Below are positions 31,259 to 38,861 of a stretch of DNA of 38,861 nt, in pieces. The number at the start of each line of letters is the position of its first letter. Position 1 is the first letter of the stretch. The position numbers were made by a program, and so were the translations under genes. The notes below the pieces were generated by a model. It saw only the letters and a program-made list of their open reading frames with translations. It made no database searches and was not told the origin of the DNA. The DNA is from JBFELO01 sp041552055 (GTDB lineage Bacteria > Acidobacteriota > Thermoanaerobaculia > Thermoanaerobaculales > Sulfomarinibacteraceae), in NCBI GenBank assembly GCA_041552055.1, contig JBFELO010000028.1:1-38861 (forward strand), written 5' to 3'.

Positions 31259-32983
31259 GTGCAAGGGATCATTCAGTACCTCAGCAGCCTGGTGTGGGAG
31301 TGGCCCCCGCAGCTGCCTCTGCTCGTGGTCATTCTGGTGGGAACCGGGCTGATCACCACGTTTCGTCTGGCCTGGATTCAAGTGCGTTACTTCACCCATG
31401 GCATCCGGGTCATCCGAGGAGAGTACGACGATCCCGAGCACGAGGGAGACCTGTCGCACTTCCAGGCGCTGTCGACCGCGCTGTCGGCCACGATCGGGAT
31501 CGGAAACATCGCCGGCGTCGCCACGGCAATCCACTACGGGGGACCGGGTGCGCTGTTCTGGATGTGGGTCACGGCGGTGTTCGGCATGGCACTGAAGTAC
31601 GCCGAGTGCACACTGTCCATGAAGTACCGGATCATTCTCCCCGGAGGATCGGCCGCCGGCGGCCCGATGTATTCCATCGAGAACGGTCTGGGGAAATCAT
31701 GGAAGCCGTTGGCGGTCGCCTTCGCCACCTTTGCCGTGATCTCCTCGTTCGGATCGGGCAACTCGGTACAGGCGTTCACGGTGGCCGACCAATTTCGCCA
31801 GGACCTGGGCGTACCGACGTGGCTGACCGGGCTCGTGATGGCCTCTCTCGTGGCTGCGGTGATCCTCGGCGGGATTCGACGCATCGGCAGGGTCACCTCG
31901 AAGCTTGTGCCGTTCATGGCCGTGACCTATGTCAGCGCCAGCATGGTGGTGCTGCTGCTCAACTACCGGGCGGTGATCCCCACGCTGTGGTTGATCGTGC
32001 GCTCGGCGTTCGAGCCGGCGGCGCAGATCGGCGGTTTTGCCGGCGGCACGTTCATCTTCATGCTCACCTGGGGGGTCAAAAGGGGCTTGTTCTCGAACGA
32101 GTCGGGCCAGGGCTCGGCCCCCATCGCCCACGCCGCGGCCAAGACGGACGAACCGATCCGCGAAGGCGTGGTGGCGATGCTCGGACCGTTTATCGACACC
32201 CTTACGATCTGCACGATGACCGGCCTGGTGATCCTGATTACCGGCGTCTGGCAGGACAAGCAGGAGCAGCAGGTGGTAGTCAACGAGCAGGCCGCGATCA
32301 CAGCGATGGTCGACGGTGCCACCATTCGGGTCAACGGTGAGACGCGCGAGCAGGACCTCGCCCGGGGACGCTTCCGCGTCGAGGATGGCGCGCCGCAAGG
32401 CTTCCTGCCGGTGCGCAACCATGCGACGGTGGAAGATGTCGAGCTCCTGATTGCGACCGACCCGGTGCTGTTGCGCGACCTGCGGCCATTCAGCGGGTCT
32501 GTCGAGTTCGACGAGCTCGCGGCGGGCGAGCTGGCAGGTGCGCGACTGCTCGATGGATCTGGCGCTCCTGTCGAGGGGGCGCTGGTGCTGCGGGGCCGGG
32601 CGATGCAGAACGGATCGCCACTCACGGCCTGGGGCTTTCGCCGCGGGCTCGGGGGGATCGCCGGTGGGTATGGCAATCTGCTCGTCACGATGGCGGTCTT
32701 TCTGTTCGGGCTCTCCACCGCCATCAGCTGGTCGTACTACGGCGATCGGTCGATCCTGTACCTGGCCGGGCCGCGGTTTGTCGTGCCCTACCGAATCGTG
32801 TTCTGCATCATGCACTTCCTGGGCGCGGTCTTTTCGCTGGAGGTGGTCTGGGCATTCGGGGACATGGCTCTTGGACTGATGACGCTCCCCAACCTCGTGT
32901 CGATCCTGCTGCTCACCGGACAGGTCAAGGTGTGGACCCGCGAGTACGTCGACGAGGGCAAGTTGGAGCCCCCGCGCCACTGA
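31259..32983 (+). CDS. Sodium:alanine symporter family (AGCS) transporter with an extra soluble insert
   Basis: 574-aa transporter. The AGCS core is clear: GDLSHFQALSTALSATIGIG (N-terminal signature), GPGALFWMWVTAVFGMALKY, GGPMYSIENGLGK, VKRGLFSNESGQGSAPIAHA (the SNEAG-like Na+/substrate motif) and WSYYGDRSILYLAGPRFVVP. Members import alanine or glycine with Na+. Between residues ~332 and ~450 there is an insert with soluble beta-like composition (VVVNEQAAITAMVDGATIRV through VLRGRAMQ) before the next helices, making it ~100 residues longer than typical members. The GTG start has AGGGGG 8 bp upstream. Divergent from the DUF2155 gene. Confidence 0.9.
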   Translation: MQGIIQYLSSLVWEWPPQLPLLVVILVGTGLITTFRLAWIQVRYFTHGIRVIRGEYDDPEHEGDLSHFQALSTALSATIGIGNIAGVATAIHYGGPGALFWMWVTAVFGMALKYAECTLSMKYRIILPGGSAAGGPMYSIENGLGKSWKPLAVAFATFAVISSFGSGNSVQAFTVADQFRQDLGVPTWLTGLVMASLVAAVILGGIRRIGRVTSKLVPFMAVTYVSASMVVLLLNYRAVIPTLWLIVRSAFEPAAQIGGFAGGTFIFMLTWGVKRGLFSNESGQGSAPIAHAAAKTDEPIREGVVAMLGPFIDTLTICTMTGLVILITGVWQDKQEQQVVVNEQAAITAMVDGATIRVNGETREQDLARGRFRVEDGAPQGFLPVRNHATVEDVELLIATDPVLLRDLRPFSGSVEFDELAAGELAGARLLDGSGAPVEGALVLRGRAMQNGSPLTAWGFRRGLGGIAGGYGNLLVTMAVFLFGLSTAISWSYYGDRSILYLAGPRFVVPYRIVFCIMHFLGAVFSLEVVWAFGDMALGLMTLPNLVSILLLTGQVKVWTREYVDEGKLEPPRH

Positions 32984-33038
32984 GCTCGATGTGCGCTGGG
33001 CGCATGCAGAGTGGGAGCGCGTCCACGAGCAATAGAGC

Positions 33039-33860
33039 TCAGGTCTGACAACGTGGACACCAGGCGGTCGAGCGGCCTCCGAGTCGGAGGTCGCGTACCT
33101 CGGTGCCGCAACGTGGGCACGGAAGTCCCGCCTTCCCGTAGACCTGGAGCATGACCGCGAAGGACCCGAAGTCGCCCGACGGCGTCGAATAATCACGGAT
33201 CATCGTGCCGCCTTGCTCGATCGCCTCGCGCAGCACTGACTGGACCTCGACGACCAGTCGGCAGAGGCGCTCGATCGAGGTGCGATTCCCACGACGAGAC
33301 GGCAGAATGCCGGCCCGCCACAGCGCCTCGGTGGCGTAGATGTTGCCGACCCCGGCCACCAGACGTTGGTCGAGCAGCAACGCCTTGAGCGGGGACCGGC
33401 GTGCGCGAAGCCGGGGAGGGAGCAGGTCGACGAGGCGCTCGTCCAGCGGTTCCGTCCCGAGCGCGGCAAGCGATGGGTCTCCCGACTCCTCACCCGGATC
33501 GAGCCACCAGGCGAGGCCGAAACGCCGTGGATCGACCAGTCGGAGGTTGCGGCCGTCGTCGAGCACGATCACCAGGTGGGTGTGGGGGAGAATCGGATCG
33601 TCTCCCGGCACCAACAGCAGTCGTCCCGACATTCCCAGGTGGATCAGCAGCGTGCCGGGCGGATCCAGGTCGATCAACAAGAACTTGCCGCGTCGGCGGG
33701 GTTCGGCCACCCTGCGATCGCGCATCGTACGGTCCAGCGTTGAGGCGTCGAGGGGTCGTCGCATTTGGACACGACCGCCCTCCACTGCCACGATTCTCCG
33801 ATCGACAATGGCGCGCGAGAGAGCGCGCCGCACCGTCTCGACCTCGGGGAGCTCAGGCAC
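33039..33860 (-). CDS. mutM: Formamidopyrimidine-DNA glycosylase
   Basis: 273-aa Fpg/Nei-family repair enzyme that excises 8-oxoguanine and formamidopyrimidines and nicks the AP site. The catalytic N-terminus is PELPEVETV (Pro2, Glu3 after Met removal), Lys59 is in RRRGKFLLID, the helix-2-turn-helix is in LVAGVGNIYATEALWRAGI, and the zinc finger is CPRCGTEVRDL through AWCPRC (four Cys). The start is GTG at 33860, fixed by the conserved N-terminus. It lies 3 bp after the stop of the unknown gene upstream. Confidence 0.96.
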   Translation of the reverse strand: MPELPEVETVRRALSRAIVDRRIVAVEGGRVQMRRPLDASTLDRTMRDRRVAEPRRRGKFLLIDLDPPGTLLIHLGMSGRLLLVPGDDPILPHTHLVIVLDDGRNLRLVDPRRFGLAWWLDPGEESGDPSLAALGTEPLDERLVDLLPPRLRARRSPLKALLLDQRLVAGVGNIYATEALWRAGILPSRRGNRTSIERLCRLVVEVQSVLREAIEQGGTMIRDYSTPSGDFGSFAVMLQVYGKAGLPCPRCGTEVRDLRLGGRSTAWCPRCQT

Positions 33861-33863
33861 CGG

Positions 33864-34373
33864 TCAGGACGCGAAGACCGCCTGCAGCATTCGGAGCAGG
33901 TCGTTCTGGGTAAAGGGCGCGAGAGGGCCGGACATGTTGTGCACCGATCGGTATCCCCAGCGCGCGGGTTTTCCGTCACCGCCCGGGATCAGGTACAGGA
34001 CCTGATCCACCATGAACGGAATCGGCGTCGTGGCCTCGACGTCGATCTGACCGAGCGCGGAGAGCAGCGCCTTGGCGGTCGGGTCGAAGAGGAGCATGCG
34101 GTCGCCACGCACGATGCGCAGTCGCTGGTCGTGGATCTCCATCGAGCGGCCTGGAAACGCGGGTGTCGTGAATACCTCGATCTCGTCCTCGAGGACGTAC
34201 TTGAGCTCGGGGACCTGCTCCACGATCTTTTTGATGTTGTCAACGAGCTGCCTGACGGCACGCTCGAAGCGCCGCCCGGTCTGCTCGAACTGCATCTCGT
34301 CGGGGGCCTCGAATTCGGCCTGCTTCTGAAGGATCTCCTGACGGAGCGTGTGAACGGTAAGCTGCTCGGTCAT
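33864..34373 (-). CDS. Hypothetical protein, probably co-transcribed with mutM
   Basis: 169-aa cytoplasmic protein with no family I can name. The N-terminal third is helical and charged (HTLRQEILQKQAEFEAPDEM, FERAVRQLVDNIKKIVEQVP); the rest is a mixed alpha/beta domain (IEVFTTPAFPGRSMEIHDQR, GDRMLLFDPTAKALLSAL, IPFMVDQVLYLIPGG). No Cys, no signal. The ATG at 34373 has GGAGGTGGAG directly upstream, better than the in-frame ATG at 34391. Only 3 bp separate it from mutM, so it may serve with it, but no repair role is shown. Confidence 0.75.
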   Translation of the reverse strand: MTEQLTVHTLRQEILQKQAEFEAPDEMQFEQTGRRFERAVRQLVDNIKKIVEQVPELKYVLEDEIEVFTTPAFPGRSMEIHDQRLRIVRGDRMLLFDPTAKALLSALGQIDVEATTPIPFMVDQVLYLIPGGDGKPARWGYRSVHNMSGPLAPFTQNDLLRMLQAVFAS

Positions 34374-34471
34374 CTCCACCTCCGCGGTCATGGTACCGCA
34401 GACCGCGGATCGGATTGGTCATAGGCCGCAGGCTTCCCGGTGCCAGGTCACGGCGGCGGGAGTACGGTCCA

Positions 34472-35257
34472 TCAGCGATTCAGCTCGAGCTCGATCGGGC
34501 AGTGGTCGGAGCCCATGACCTGCGGATGGATGCGGGCGTCGATCACCCGGTCGACCAGATCCGGCGAGATGAAGAAGTAGTCGATCCGCCACCCGATGTT
34601 GCGTTCACGAGCTCCCTTGCGGTTACTCCACCAGGTGTAGTGTTCGGGCTCGTCGGGATGGAGCTGTCGGAAGATGTCCACGTATCCGTGATCGATCAGC
34701 CGGGTCACCCATGCCCGTTCCTCGGGCAGGAATCCCGTGTTCCGGCGGTTCGACTTCGGGTTGGCGAGGTCGATCTCCTCGTGTGCGGTGTTGACGTCGC
34801 CACAGATGACGATCGAACGCCCATCCCGGCGGAGTTTTTCGGCGCGTTGCAGCACGGCCTCCGAGAACTCGAGCTTGAACGGCACCCGGCTCAGGTCATG
34901 GCCACCGTTCGGAAAGTACCCGTTGAACAGCACGAATCCTCCGTAGTCGGCGATGATCAGCCGCCCTTCGCAGTCGAAGCGGTCGTCCTCGAGACCGCCG
35001 AGCACCATCGACTCCGGGGGGGTCCGAGAGTACAGCGCCACGCCGGAGTAGCCGTTGCGGCCCGCCGGGTGGAAAACGGCGTCGTAGCCTGACGGGGCAC
35101 GGACCTCTTCATCGAGCTGTTCGGGGCGTGCCCGCACTTCCTGCACCGACAGCGCGTCGGGTCGAGCGACGCGAAACCAGTCCATGAATCCTTTGCAGTA
35201 GCAGGCCCGTAGGCCGTTGACGTTCCAGGAGAAGAGTCGGAGGGAGGTCCGGCTCAT
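34472..35257 (-). CDS. xthA: Exodeoxyribonuclease III (AP endonuclease)
   Basis: 261-aa EEP-fold nuclease of the ExoIII/ExoA family: cleaves DNA 5' of AP sites and degrades 3' ends. Motifs are LFSWNVNGLRA, SVQEVRARPEQL, Tyr/Gly block NGYSGVALYSR, GDVNTAHEEIDLANP, and GWRIDYFFISPDL with SDHCPI at the end. All metal and catalytic residues seem present. Its ATG overlaps the stop of the HAD gene upstream (ATGA). Close to mutM on the same strand, giving a base-excision repair cluster: glycosylase plus AP endonuclease. Confidence 0.95.
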   Translation of the reverse strand: MSRTSLRLFSWNVNGLRACYCKGFMDWFRVARPDALSVQEVRARPEQLDEEVRAPSGYDAVFHPAGRNGYSGVALYSRTPPESMVLGGLEDDRFDCEGRLIIADYGGFVLFNGYFPNGGHDLSRVPFKLEFSEAVLQRAEKLRRDGRSIVICGDVNTAHEEIDLANPKSNRRNTGFLPEERAWVTRLIDHGYVDIFRQLHPDEPEHYTWWSNRKGARERNIGWRIDYFFISPDLVDRVIDARIHPQVMGSDHCPIELELNR

Positions 35258-36039
35258 CGGCCGACGTTCTCGAACAGGACTCGCTCCACGTTGCTCAACG
35301 TGGCGACCGGAATGCCGTGAACGCGAGCGATCTCGTACTCACGATCCGTGTTGTAGCCCCAGCCCGCAAGCACTCGGCCGACTCCGAGATCGGTGACCTC
35401 GATCAGGTGGTTCACCTTGTCGTCGACGAAGGTGATTGCCCCGAACGGGACATCCAACCGCTCCTGCAGAACACCGAGGTGGCCGCTCTTGCGCACACCG
35501 ATCTCCTTGTCGAGCACCAGCTCCTCGGCAAACAGGGCGTCGAGCCCGAAGTGGGCCAGAAGCAGCCGAGCCGACGTCCGGTCCTTGGCCGTCACGACCG
35601 CGAGCCTGACGCGCTCCGACATCGCCTCGAGCTGGTCGGTGAACTCCCGGTACGCGGAGTGGAGCCTTGTCCACGCGTCGCGGTCGTGGTCACGCAGTGC
35701 GACCCGCTGCTCGTAGAACCTGCTGTGAAATGCGTGCAGCCAGGAAGGGTCGAGCGTCGAGTAGAAGCGATCGTATTCCTTCTGGGTGGCGATGGCGACC
35801 CCGTCGTCGATCGCCCGGAAAGCGACACCGAAATCCTCGGCCCGGTTGCCCAGCGGCAGCAGGTCGGAGAACGCGGAGAAGAGATCGTCGAGCTCGCGCT
35901 CGCTTGGTTCGACATCGAGGAACCGCCGGACCAGTGCGGAATCCGGGAAGAAGTCCGTGAACGTGCGCAGACCGACGAGGAAGACCTCCTCCGCGGAATC
36001 GCACACCACGCCATCGAAATCGAGCGCCAGGACCTGCAT
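35254..36039 (-). CDS. HAD-superfamily hydrolase
   Basis: 261-aa phosphatase-type HAD protein. Motif I is LALDFDGVVCDS (Asp7 nucleophile, Asp9), motif II is AVVTAKDRTS, motif III Lys is in GVRKSGHLGV and motif IV is ITFVDDKVNHL. A helical cap of about 110 residues follows motif I (LVRRFLDVEPSERELDDLFS and onward). Substrate is not evident; the fold resembles phosphoglycolate-phosphatase-like enzymes, which would fit DNA repair of 3'-phosphoglycolate, but that is speculation from the xthA overlap. It diverges from the ABC transporter genes, 38 bp apart. Confidence 0.88.
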   Translation of the reverse strand: MQVLALDFDGVVCDSAEEVFLVGLRTFTDFFPDSALVRRFLDVEPSERELDDLFSAFSDLLPLGNRAEDFGVAFRAIDDGVAIATQKEYDRFYSTLDPSWLHAFHSRFYEQRVALRDHDRDAWTRLHSAYREFTDQLEAMSERVRLAVVTAKDRTSARLLLAHFGLDALFAEELVLDKEIGVRKSGHLGVLQERLDVPFGAITFVDDKVNHLIEVTDLGVGRVLAGWGYNTDREYEIARVHGIPVATLSNVERVLFENVGR

Positions 36040-36077
36040 CGGCTGGCGAGTGTAACCTAACTTATACTCAATGGCGC

Positions 36078-36773
36078 ATGACGCGTGCGATGATCCGACT
36101 CCAGCAACTCTACAAGGCGTACGACCGACGACCTCGCGAGTGCGAGGTGTTGCGTGGGATCGACCTGGATGTGACGGAAGGCGCGTTCGTGTCGATCGTG
36201 GGACGGTCTGGTTCGGGGAAGACGACCCTGCTCAACATCATCGGAGGCCTCGACACCCGATACCGGGGAACGGTGGCTGTCGGTGGGAGAACCCTCGCGG
36301 ATCTCGCGGACGACGAGCTGAGCGAGCTGAGGAACTCGACCGTCGGACATGTCTTCCAGGCCTACCACCTTCTCGATCACTTGACGGCGGCCGAGAACGT
36401 CGCTGTGCCGGCACTTTTTGCGAGACGTGGCCGCGCTCTCTCGGCGGCCCGGGCCCGCCGGCGAGCACAGGCGATTCTGGAGGAGGTCGGGCTTGCCGAT
36501 CGTGCCGCGGATCGGCCGGGCCTCCTGTCCGGCGGCGAACGCCAGCGGCTGGCGCTGGCGAGAGCGCTCTTTGGCGAACCGGCCGTGTTGCTGTGCGATG
36601 AGCCTACAGGAAACCTCGATTCAGCGACCGGTTCCGAGATGATCGATCTCCTGAACCGCGTCCACCGTGAGCGTGGGGTTACCCTATTGGTGGCGACTCA
36701 CGACGAGACGATCTGTCGAGGAGGCGAGTTCGTATTCGAGTTGGACGGGGGCGTCCTGACGGAGGCGACGTGA
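36078..36773 (+). CDS. ABC transporter ATP-binding protein (LolD/MacB type)
   Basis: 231-aa ATPase with all motifs: Walker A GRSGSGKTT (42-50), Q-loop in VGHVFQAYHLLDHLTAAENV, signature LLSGGERQRLALARALF, Walker B VLLCDEPTGNLDS, and H-loop LLVATHDE. The HLLDHLTAAENV pattern is typical of the MacB/LolD/FtsE subfamily that powers mechanotransmission or lipoprotein/lipid export. Its TGA overlaps the GTG start of the permease gene, so the two form one exporter. Confidence 0.93.
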   Translation: MTRAMIRLQQLYKAYDRRPRECEVLRGIDLDVTEGAFVSIVGRSGSGKTTLLNIIGGLDTRYRGTVAVGGRTLADLADDELSELRNSTVGHVFQAYHLLDHLTAAENVAVPALFARRGRALSAARARRRAQAILEEVGLADRAADRPGLLSGGERQRLALARALFGEPAVLLCDEPTGNLDSATGSEMIDLLNRVHRERGVTLLVATHDETICRGGEFVFELDGGVLTEAT

Positions 36774-38137
36774 GTCGCCGAGGGCTCATTCGCCTGGTCG
36801 GAGTCGAGCTGAGACGGCACTTCGGACGGCTGATCGTGGGTGGCGTCGGAGTCGTGTTGGGCATCGCTGCGCTGGTGTTCTTCCTCGGCCTGATGCTGGG
36901 AATCCGTCAGGTCGTCCTCGGTGATGTGTTCCCCCTGGACCGCTTCGAGGTTGAGCCCAGGGTTCGCAATCTCGACGTGTTGATTCTTCGCTTCGCGCTC
37001 GGATCGGACACCATCGACCAGGAGAAGCTCGACCGGCTCGCCGATCTCCCCGAGGTCGCCGCGGTCTACCCGAAGATGAAGGTCACGGTCCCTGCGGTGG
37101 CATCGGGTGGCGGTTCCTTGCTTGGGACCGGGCTGCAGACCGAGGTCGTCGCGGACGGGATCGACCCCGCGTTGGTGATCGACGACGCGGGGGACGCGTT
37201 CTTTTGGTCCGAGATCGGCCCCGCCGTCCCATGCAGCTCAAGCCGTCAGTGCCCGCAGAACGCCTACTGCGGAAACGGCATTTACGGCCGCGTCGGCGAG
37301 TGTCGGCGGTACCTGCCCGTACTGCTGTCGCCCCACCTGCTCGAGATCTATAACGGCTCGTTGCGTCGAGCGTACGACCTGCCCCGGCTCAACCCGGAGG
37401 TCGCTATCGGCTTCGAGTTCGAGATGGCGTTCGGTGTCTCGACGCTGCAGAGATCAGGACCCGGCCGCGCAGTGCGGGAGAGGGCGCGCATCGTCGGCTT
37501 CTCGGACAGGGCGATCGCCCTCGGTGTCACGCTACCGCTCGAGTTTGTCCGCGATCTCAATGTGGAGTTCTCCTCGAGCAAGGCGGCCGGGGTCTACCAC
37601 TCGGCCATCGTCGAGGTGGCGGACCGGGCGGCCCTTCCGGCAGTCGTGGAAAAAGTTCAGGGTATGGATCTTGTGGTGAAGGACCGTGGAGCCCAGCGGG
37701 CCGCCGCGATGGTTGCGGTATCGATCGTGCTGATCGCGATCATGGGTGGCACGATGGTGGCGATCGCGGCGCTGAGCGTTGCCCATGTGTTCCTCGTGAT
37801 CGTGCTCCACCGCAAACGTGAGATCGGTGTGCTCCGCGCGGTCGGTGCCAGCAAGGCCGACATCGGTACTGCGATCCTGGCCCAGGCGGCGATCGTCGGG
37901 TGTGCCGCCGGCGCCCTCGGGATCGCAGCCGCGGCTGCGGCGGGCCGCTTCGTCGACAGCCTCGCCGCGGCGCGAATACCCGACTTCCCGTACAAGCCGG
38001 ACACCTTTTTCCTTTTTCCGTGGTGGTTGCTGATCGGAGCCTTGGCAGTGGCGGTGCTGGCGTGTGTCGTAGGCGCGGCGGTGCCGGCAGCCCACGCCGT
38101 CCGCAGGGATCCAGCCGAGGTGCTGGCGATGCCCTGA
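36770..38137 (+). CDS. FtsX/MacB-type ABC permease with a four-Cys extracytoplasmic insert
   Basis: 455-aa permease with the type VII topology: one N-terminal helix (LIVGGVGVVLGIAALVFFLG), a large periplasmic domain, and three C-terminal helices (VSIVLIAIMGGTMVAIAALS and two more). HRKREIGVLRAVGASKADIG is the conserved coupling segment and AVRRDPAEVLAMP the family end. The periplasmic domain holds a Cys-rich loop with Cys155, Cys161, Cys167 and Cys178 (PCSSSRQCPQNAYCGNGIYG), a disulfide-knot-like motif not usual in MacB/LolC proteins. The GTG start overlaps the ATPase stop. Likely moves lipid, lipoprotein or peptide out of the inner membrane. Confidence 0.9.
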   Translation: MSRRGLIRLVGVELRRHFGRLIVGGVGVVLGIAALVFFLGLMLGIRQVVLGDVFPLDRFEVEPRVRNLDVLILRFALGSDTIDQEKLDRLADLPEVAAVYPKMKVTVPAVASGGGSLLGTGLQTEVVADGIDPALVIDDAGDAFFWSEIGPAVPCSSSRQCPQNAYCGNGIYGRVGECRRYLPVLLSPHLLEIYNGSLRRAYDLPRLNPEVAIGFEFEMAFGVSTLQRSGPGRAVRERARIVGFSDRAIALGVTLPLEFVRDLNVEFSSSKAAGVYHSAIVEVADRAALPAVVEKVQGMDLVVKDRGAQRAAAMVAVSIVLIAIMGGTMVAIAALSVAHVFLVIVLHRKREIGVLRAVGASKADIGTAILAQAAIVGCAAGALGIAAAAAAGRFVDSLAAARIPDFPYKPDTFFLFPWWLLIGALAVAVLACVVGAAVPAAHAVRRDPAEVLAMP

Positions 38138-38271
38138 AGATGAGCCTGCATCCTGCCCGTGCAACCGGCTCAGATCCCCTCCGTTCCCGTCCCCGATCGA
38201 TTGCCTCGAAGACTCACGGAAACCTCTCTGTTTCAGTTACATGAAAACGTCGTCCGAGATCCTGTTTCCCC

Positions 38272-38295
38272 GTGAACGGGAACGGGGACGGGTAC
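38272..38295. repeat. Hexanucleotide tandem repeat GGNRAC, second locus (4 units)
   Basis: GTGAAC GGGAAC GGGGAC, then GGGTAC, in period-6 register. It shares a 14-base identity (GGGAACGGGGACGG) with the locus at 5983-6018, 32 kb away, although the surrounding DNA is unrelated. Confidence 0.7.
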
Positions 38296-38404
38296 GACAC
38301 GAAAGCCAGGTCGTCAAAGCCCTCGAATTCGTGCAACCTTTCAATTGTGCGGCCGTACAGCTTGCCAGAGGGTGGCGACACGACACGCGCTCGGCGACGG
38401 CGGA

Positions 38405-38433
38405 TTGCCGCTCCGTCGCGAGTTCATTGTAAT
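38405..38433 (+). promoter_or_regulatory. Predicted promoter of the PDZ-protein gene
   Basis: TTGCCG (38405-38410), 17-bp spacer, TGTAAT (38428-38433), giving a leader of about 50 nt to the ATG at 38491. Confidence 0.55.
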
Positions 38434-38490
38434 CAAGAGTGGACCGGCGGTGTGTCCTCGGTCATCACAGATTCGATCGGGAGGATTGGT

Positions 38491-38861
38491 ATGAGACGTC
38501 TGACGTGCGGTCTGGTGGTGGTGCTGGCACTCGCGATGGCGGTTCCTGTCATCGCGGTCGGGGAGCAGCGGTGCAAGGCTTCGAGCCAGGACTGCCTGAA
38601 CTACATGAACGCCCACCTGAAGGAACGCGGCTGGGTCGGGATCGAGTACGACGAGGAGAACCAGAAGGTGCTTCGCGTCATCGAGGGCAGCCCTGCGGAC
38701 AAGGCGGGCTTCCGCAAGGGTGACGTGATGGTCGCGATCGCCGGCGTTGACATCACCGATGAGAACTCCGAGAGGGTCAAGAAGATCCAGTTCGAGCAGA
38801 TGAAGCCCGGCAACCAGGTGACCTACACGGTGGTCCGTGCCGGCATGAAGAAGAACCTCGA
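38491..38861 (+). CDS. Exported PDZ-domain protein, N-terminal part (truncated by window edge)
   Basis: The first 123 residues are visible. A Sec signal peptide (TCGLVVVLALAMAVPVIAVG) is followed by a short segment with two cysteines (QRCKASSQDCLNYMNAHLKE) and then a PDZ domain (about 48 to the edge): GWVGIEYDEE is the carboxylate-binding start, and VIEGSPADKAGFRKGDVMVA is the core PDZ helix/loop. The ATG has GGGAGG 7 bp upstream. It could be a stand-alone periplasmic PDZ adaptor or the start of a PDZ-containing protease; no protease motif is seen before the window ends. Confidence 0.9.
   Translation, partial: MRRLTCGLVVVLALAMAVPVIAVGEQRCKASSQDCLNYMNAHLKERGWVGIEYDEENQKVLRVIEGSPADKAGFRKGDVMVAIAGVDITDENSERVKKIQFEQMKPGNQVTYTVVRAGMKKNL

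Larger units (their letters stand above)
38138..38490. other. 353-bp gene-free stretch before the PDZ gene
   Basis: It holds an inverted pair of hexamer units (GTTCCC GTCCCC, 38183-38194), the hexamer array at 38272-38295 and a promoter at 38405-38433. I see no terminator with a T-run after the permease and no coding frame of protein-like composition. Confidence 0.6.

Noticed and set aside
32980..33042. Terminator between the symporter and mutM from the CTGAGCTC/GAGCTCAG arms
   Set aside because: The arms are 47 bp apart and lie within the ends of the two genes; no T-tract was found. It may be chance.

Overview
This is a high-GC chromosomal segment of a Gram-negative-type bacterium. Evidence for that envelope includes lipoprotein and Sec signal peptides, a polyprenyl-phosphate sugar transferase, a GT39 glycosyltransferase and a MacB/FtsX-type exporter. 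The gene mix suggests Acidobacteriota (Thermoanaerobaculia or Vicinamibacteria-like) or a Myxococcota-like lineage; this is an inference, because no rRNA or other marker that would fix the taxon is present. The mix includes mitochondrial-type citrate synthase, paired M16 peptidases, a DUF2155 lipoprotein, TPR-rich AAA regulators, a KamA-type radical SAM enzyme and type III pantothenate kinase. No tRNA, rRNA, CRISPR array, transposase or phage gene was seen. Coding is dense, with several start/stop overlaps.

Layout. 0-3.3 kb (+): end of a sulfatase, an unknown 160-aa protein, a class I/II aminotransferase and a small lipoprotein. 3.3-5.8 kb (-): a PIN-toxin/Phd-antitoxin pair with a perfect 27-bp operator palindrome, a GNAT acetyltransferase and a di-iron sterol-desaturase/hydroxylase-family membrane enzyme. 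6.0-11.1 kb (-): a 1100-aa AAA/TPR signalling ATPase preceded by a secreted TPR protein. 11.2-12.1 kb (+): an SSAT-like acetyltransferase and a half-length TauE/SafE transporter. 12.3-15.6 kb (-): an active plus inactive M16 peptidase pair. 15.8-18.8 kb (+): coaX and pgsA (overlapping), then a TlpA-like thioredoxin overlapping an unknown exported protein. 18.8-21.2 kb: a repeat-rich accessory stretch holding a Nudix hydrolase (+) and an acyltransferase (-). 21.2-22.6 kb (-): sugar transferase. 22.8-24.1 kb (+): citrate synthase with a recognisable promoter and terminator. 24.4-25.9 kb (-): a MinD/ParA-like ATPase overlapping a J-like/HTH protein. 26.6-30.5 kb (+): KamA-family radical SAM protein, SDR and GT39. 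30.4-31.0 kb (-): DUF2155 lipoprotein. 31.3-33.0 kb (+): AGCS symporter with an extra soluble insert. 33.0-36.0 kb (-): mutM, an unknown gene, xthA and a HAD hydrolase, the last two overlapping. 36.1-38.1 kb (+): ABC exporter ATPase and permease. 38.5 kb to the end (+): start of a PDZ protein.

The most unusual signal is in the intergenic DNA. Degenerate short-period tandem repeats recur at many loci: period 6 (GRNRAC), period 7 (RYATCYN, next to G-rich GGGCGGG blocks) and period 8. The 18.8-21.1 kb stretch also holds two tandem ~169-bp units, each with a long hairpin of different stem sequence, and a 130-bp inverted-repeat element. Among proteins, the best candidates for undescribed biology are the ParA plus J/HTH pair, the divergent KamA enzyme with its SDR neighbour, the symporter with a ~120-residue insert and the permease with a four-cysteine extracytoplasmic insert.
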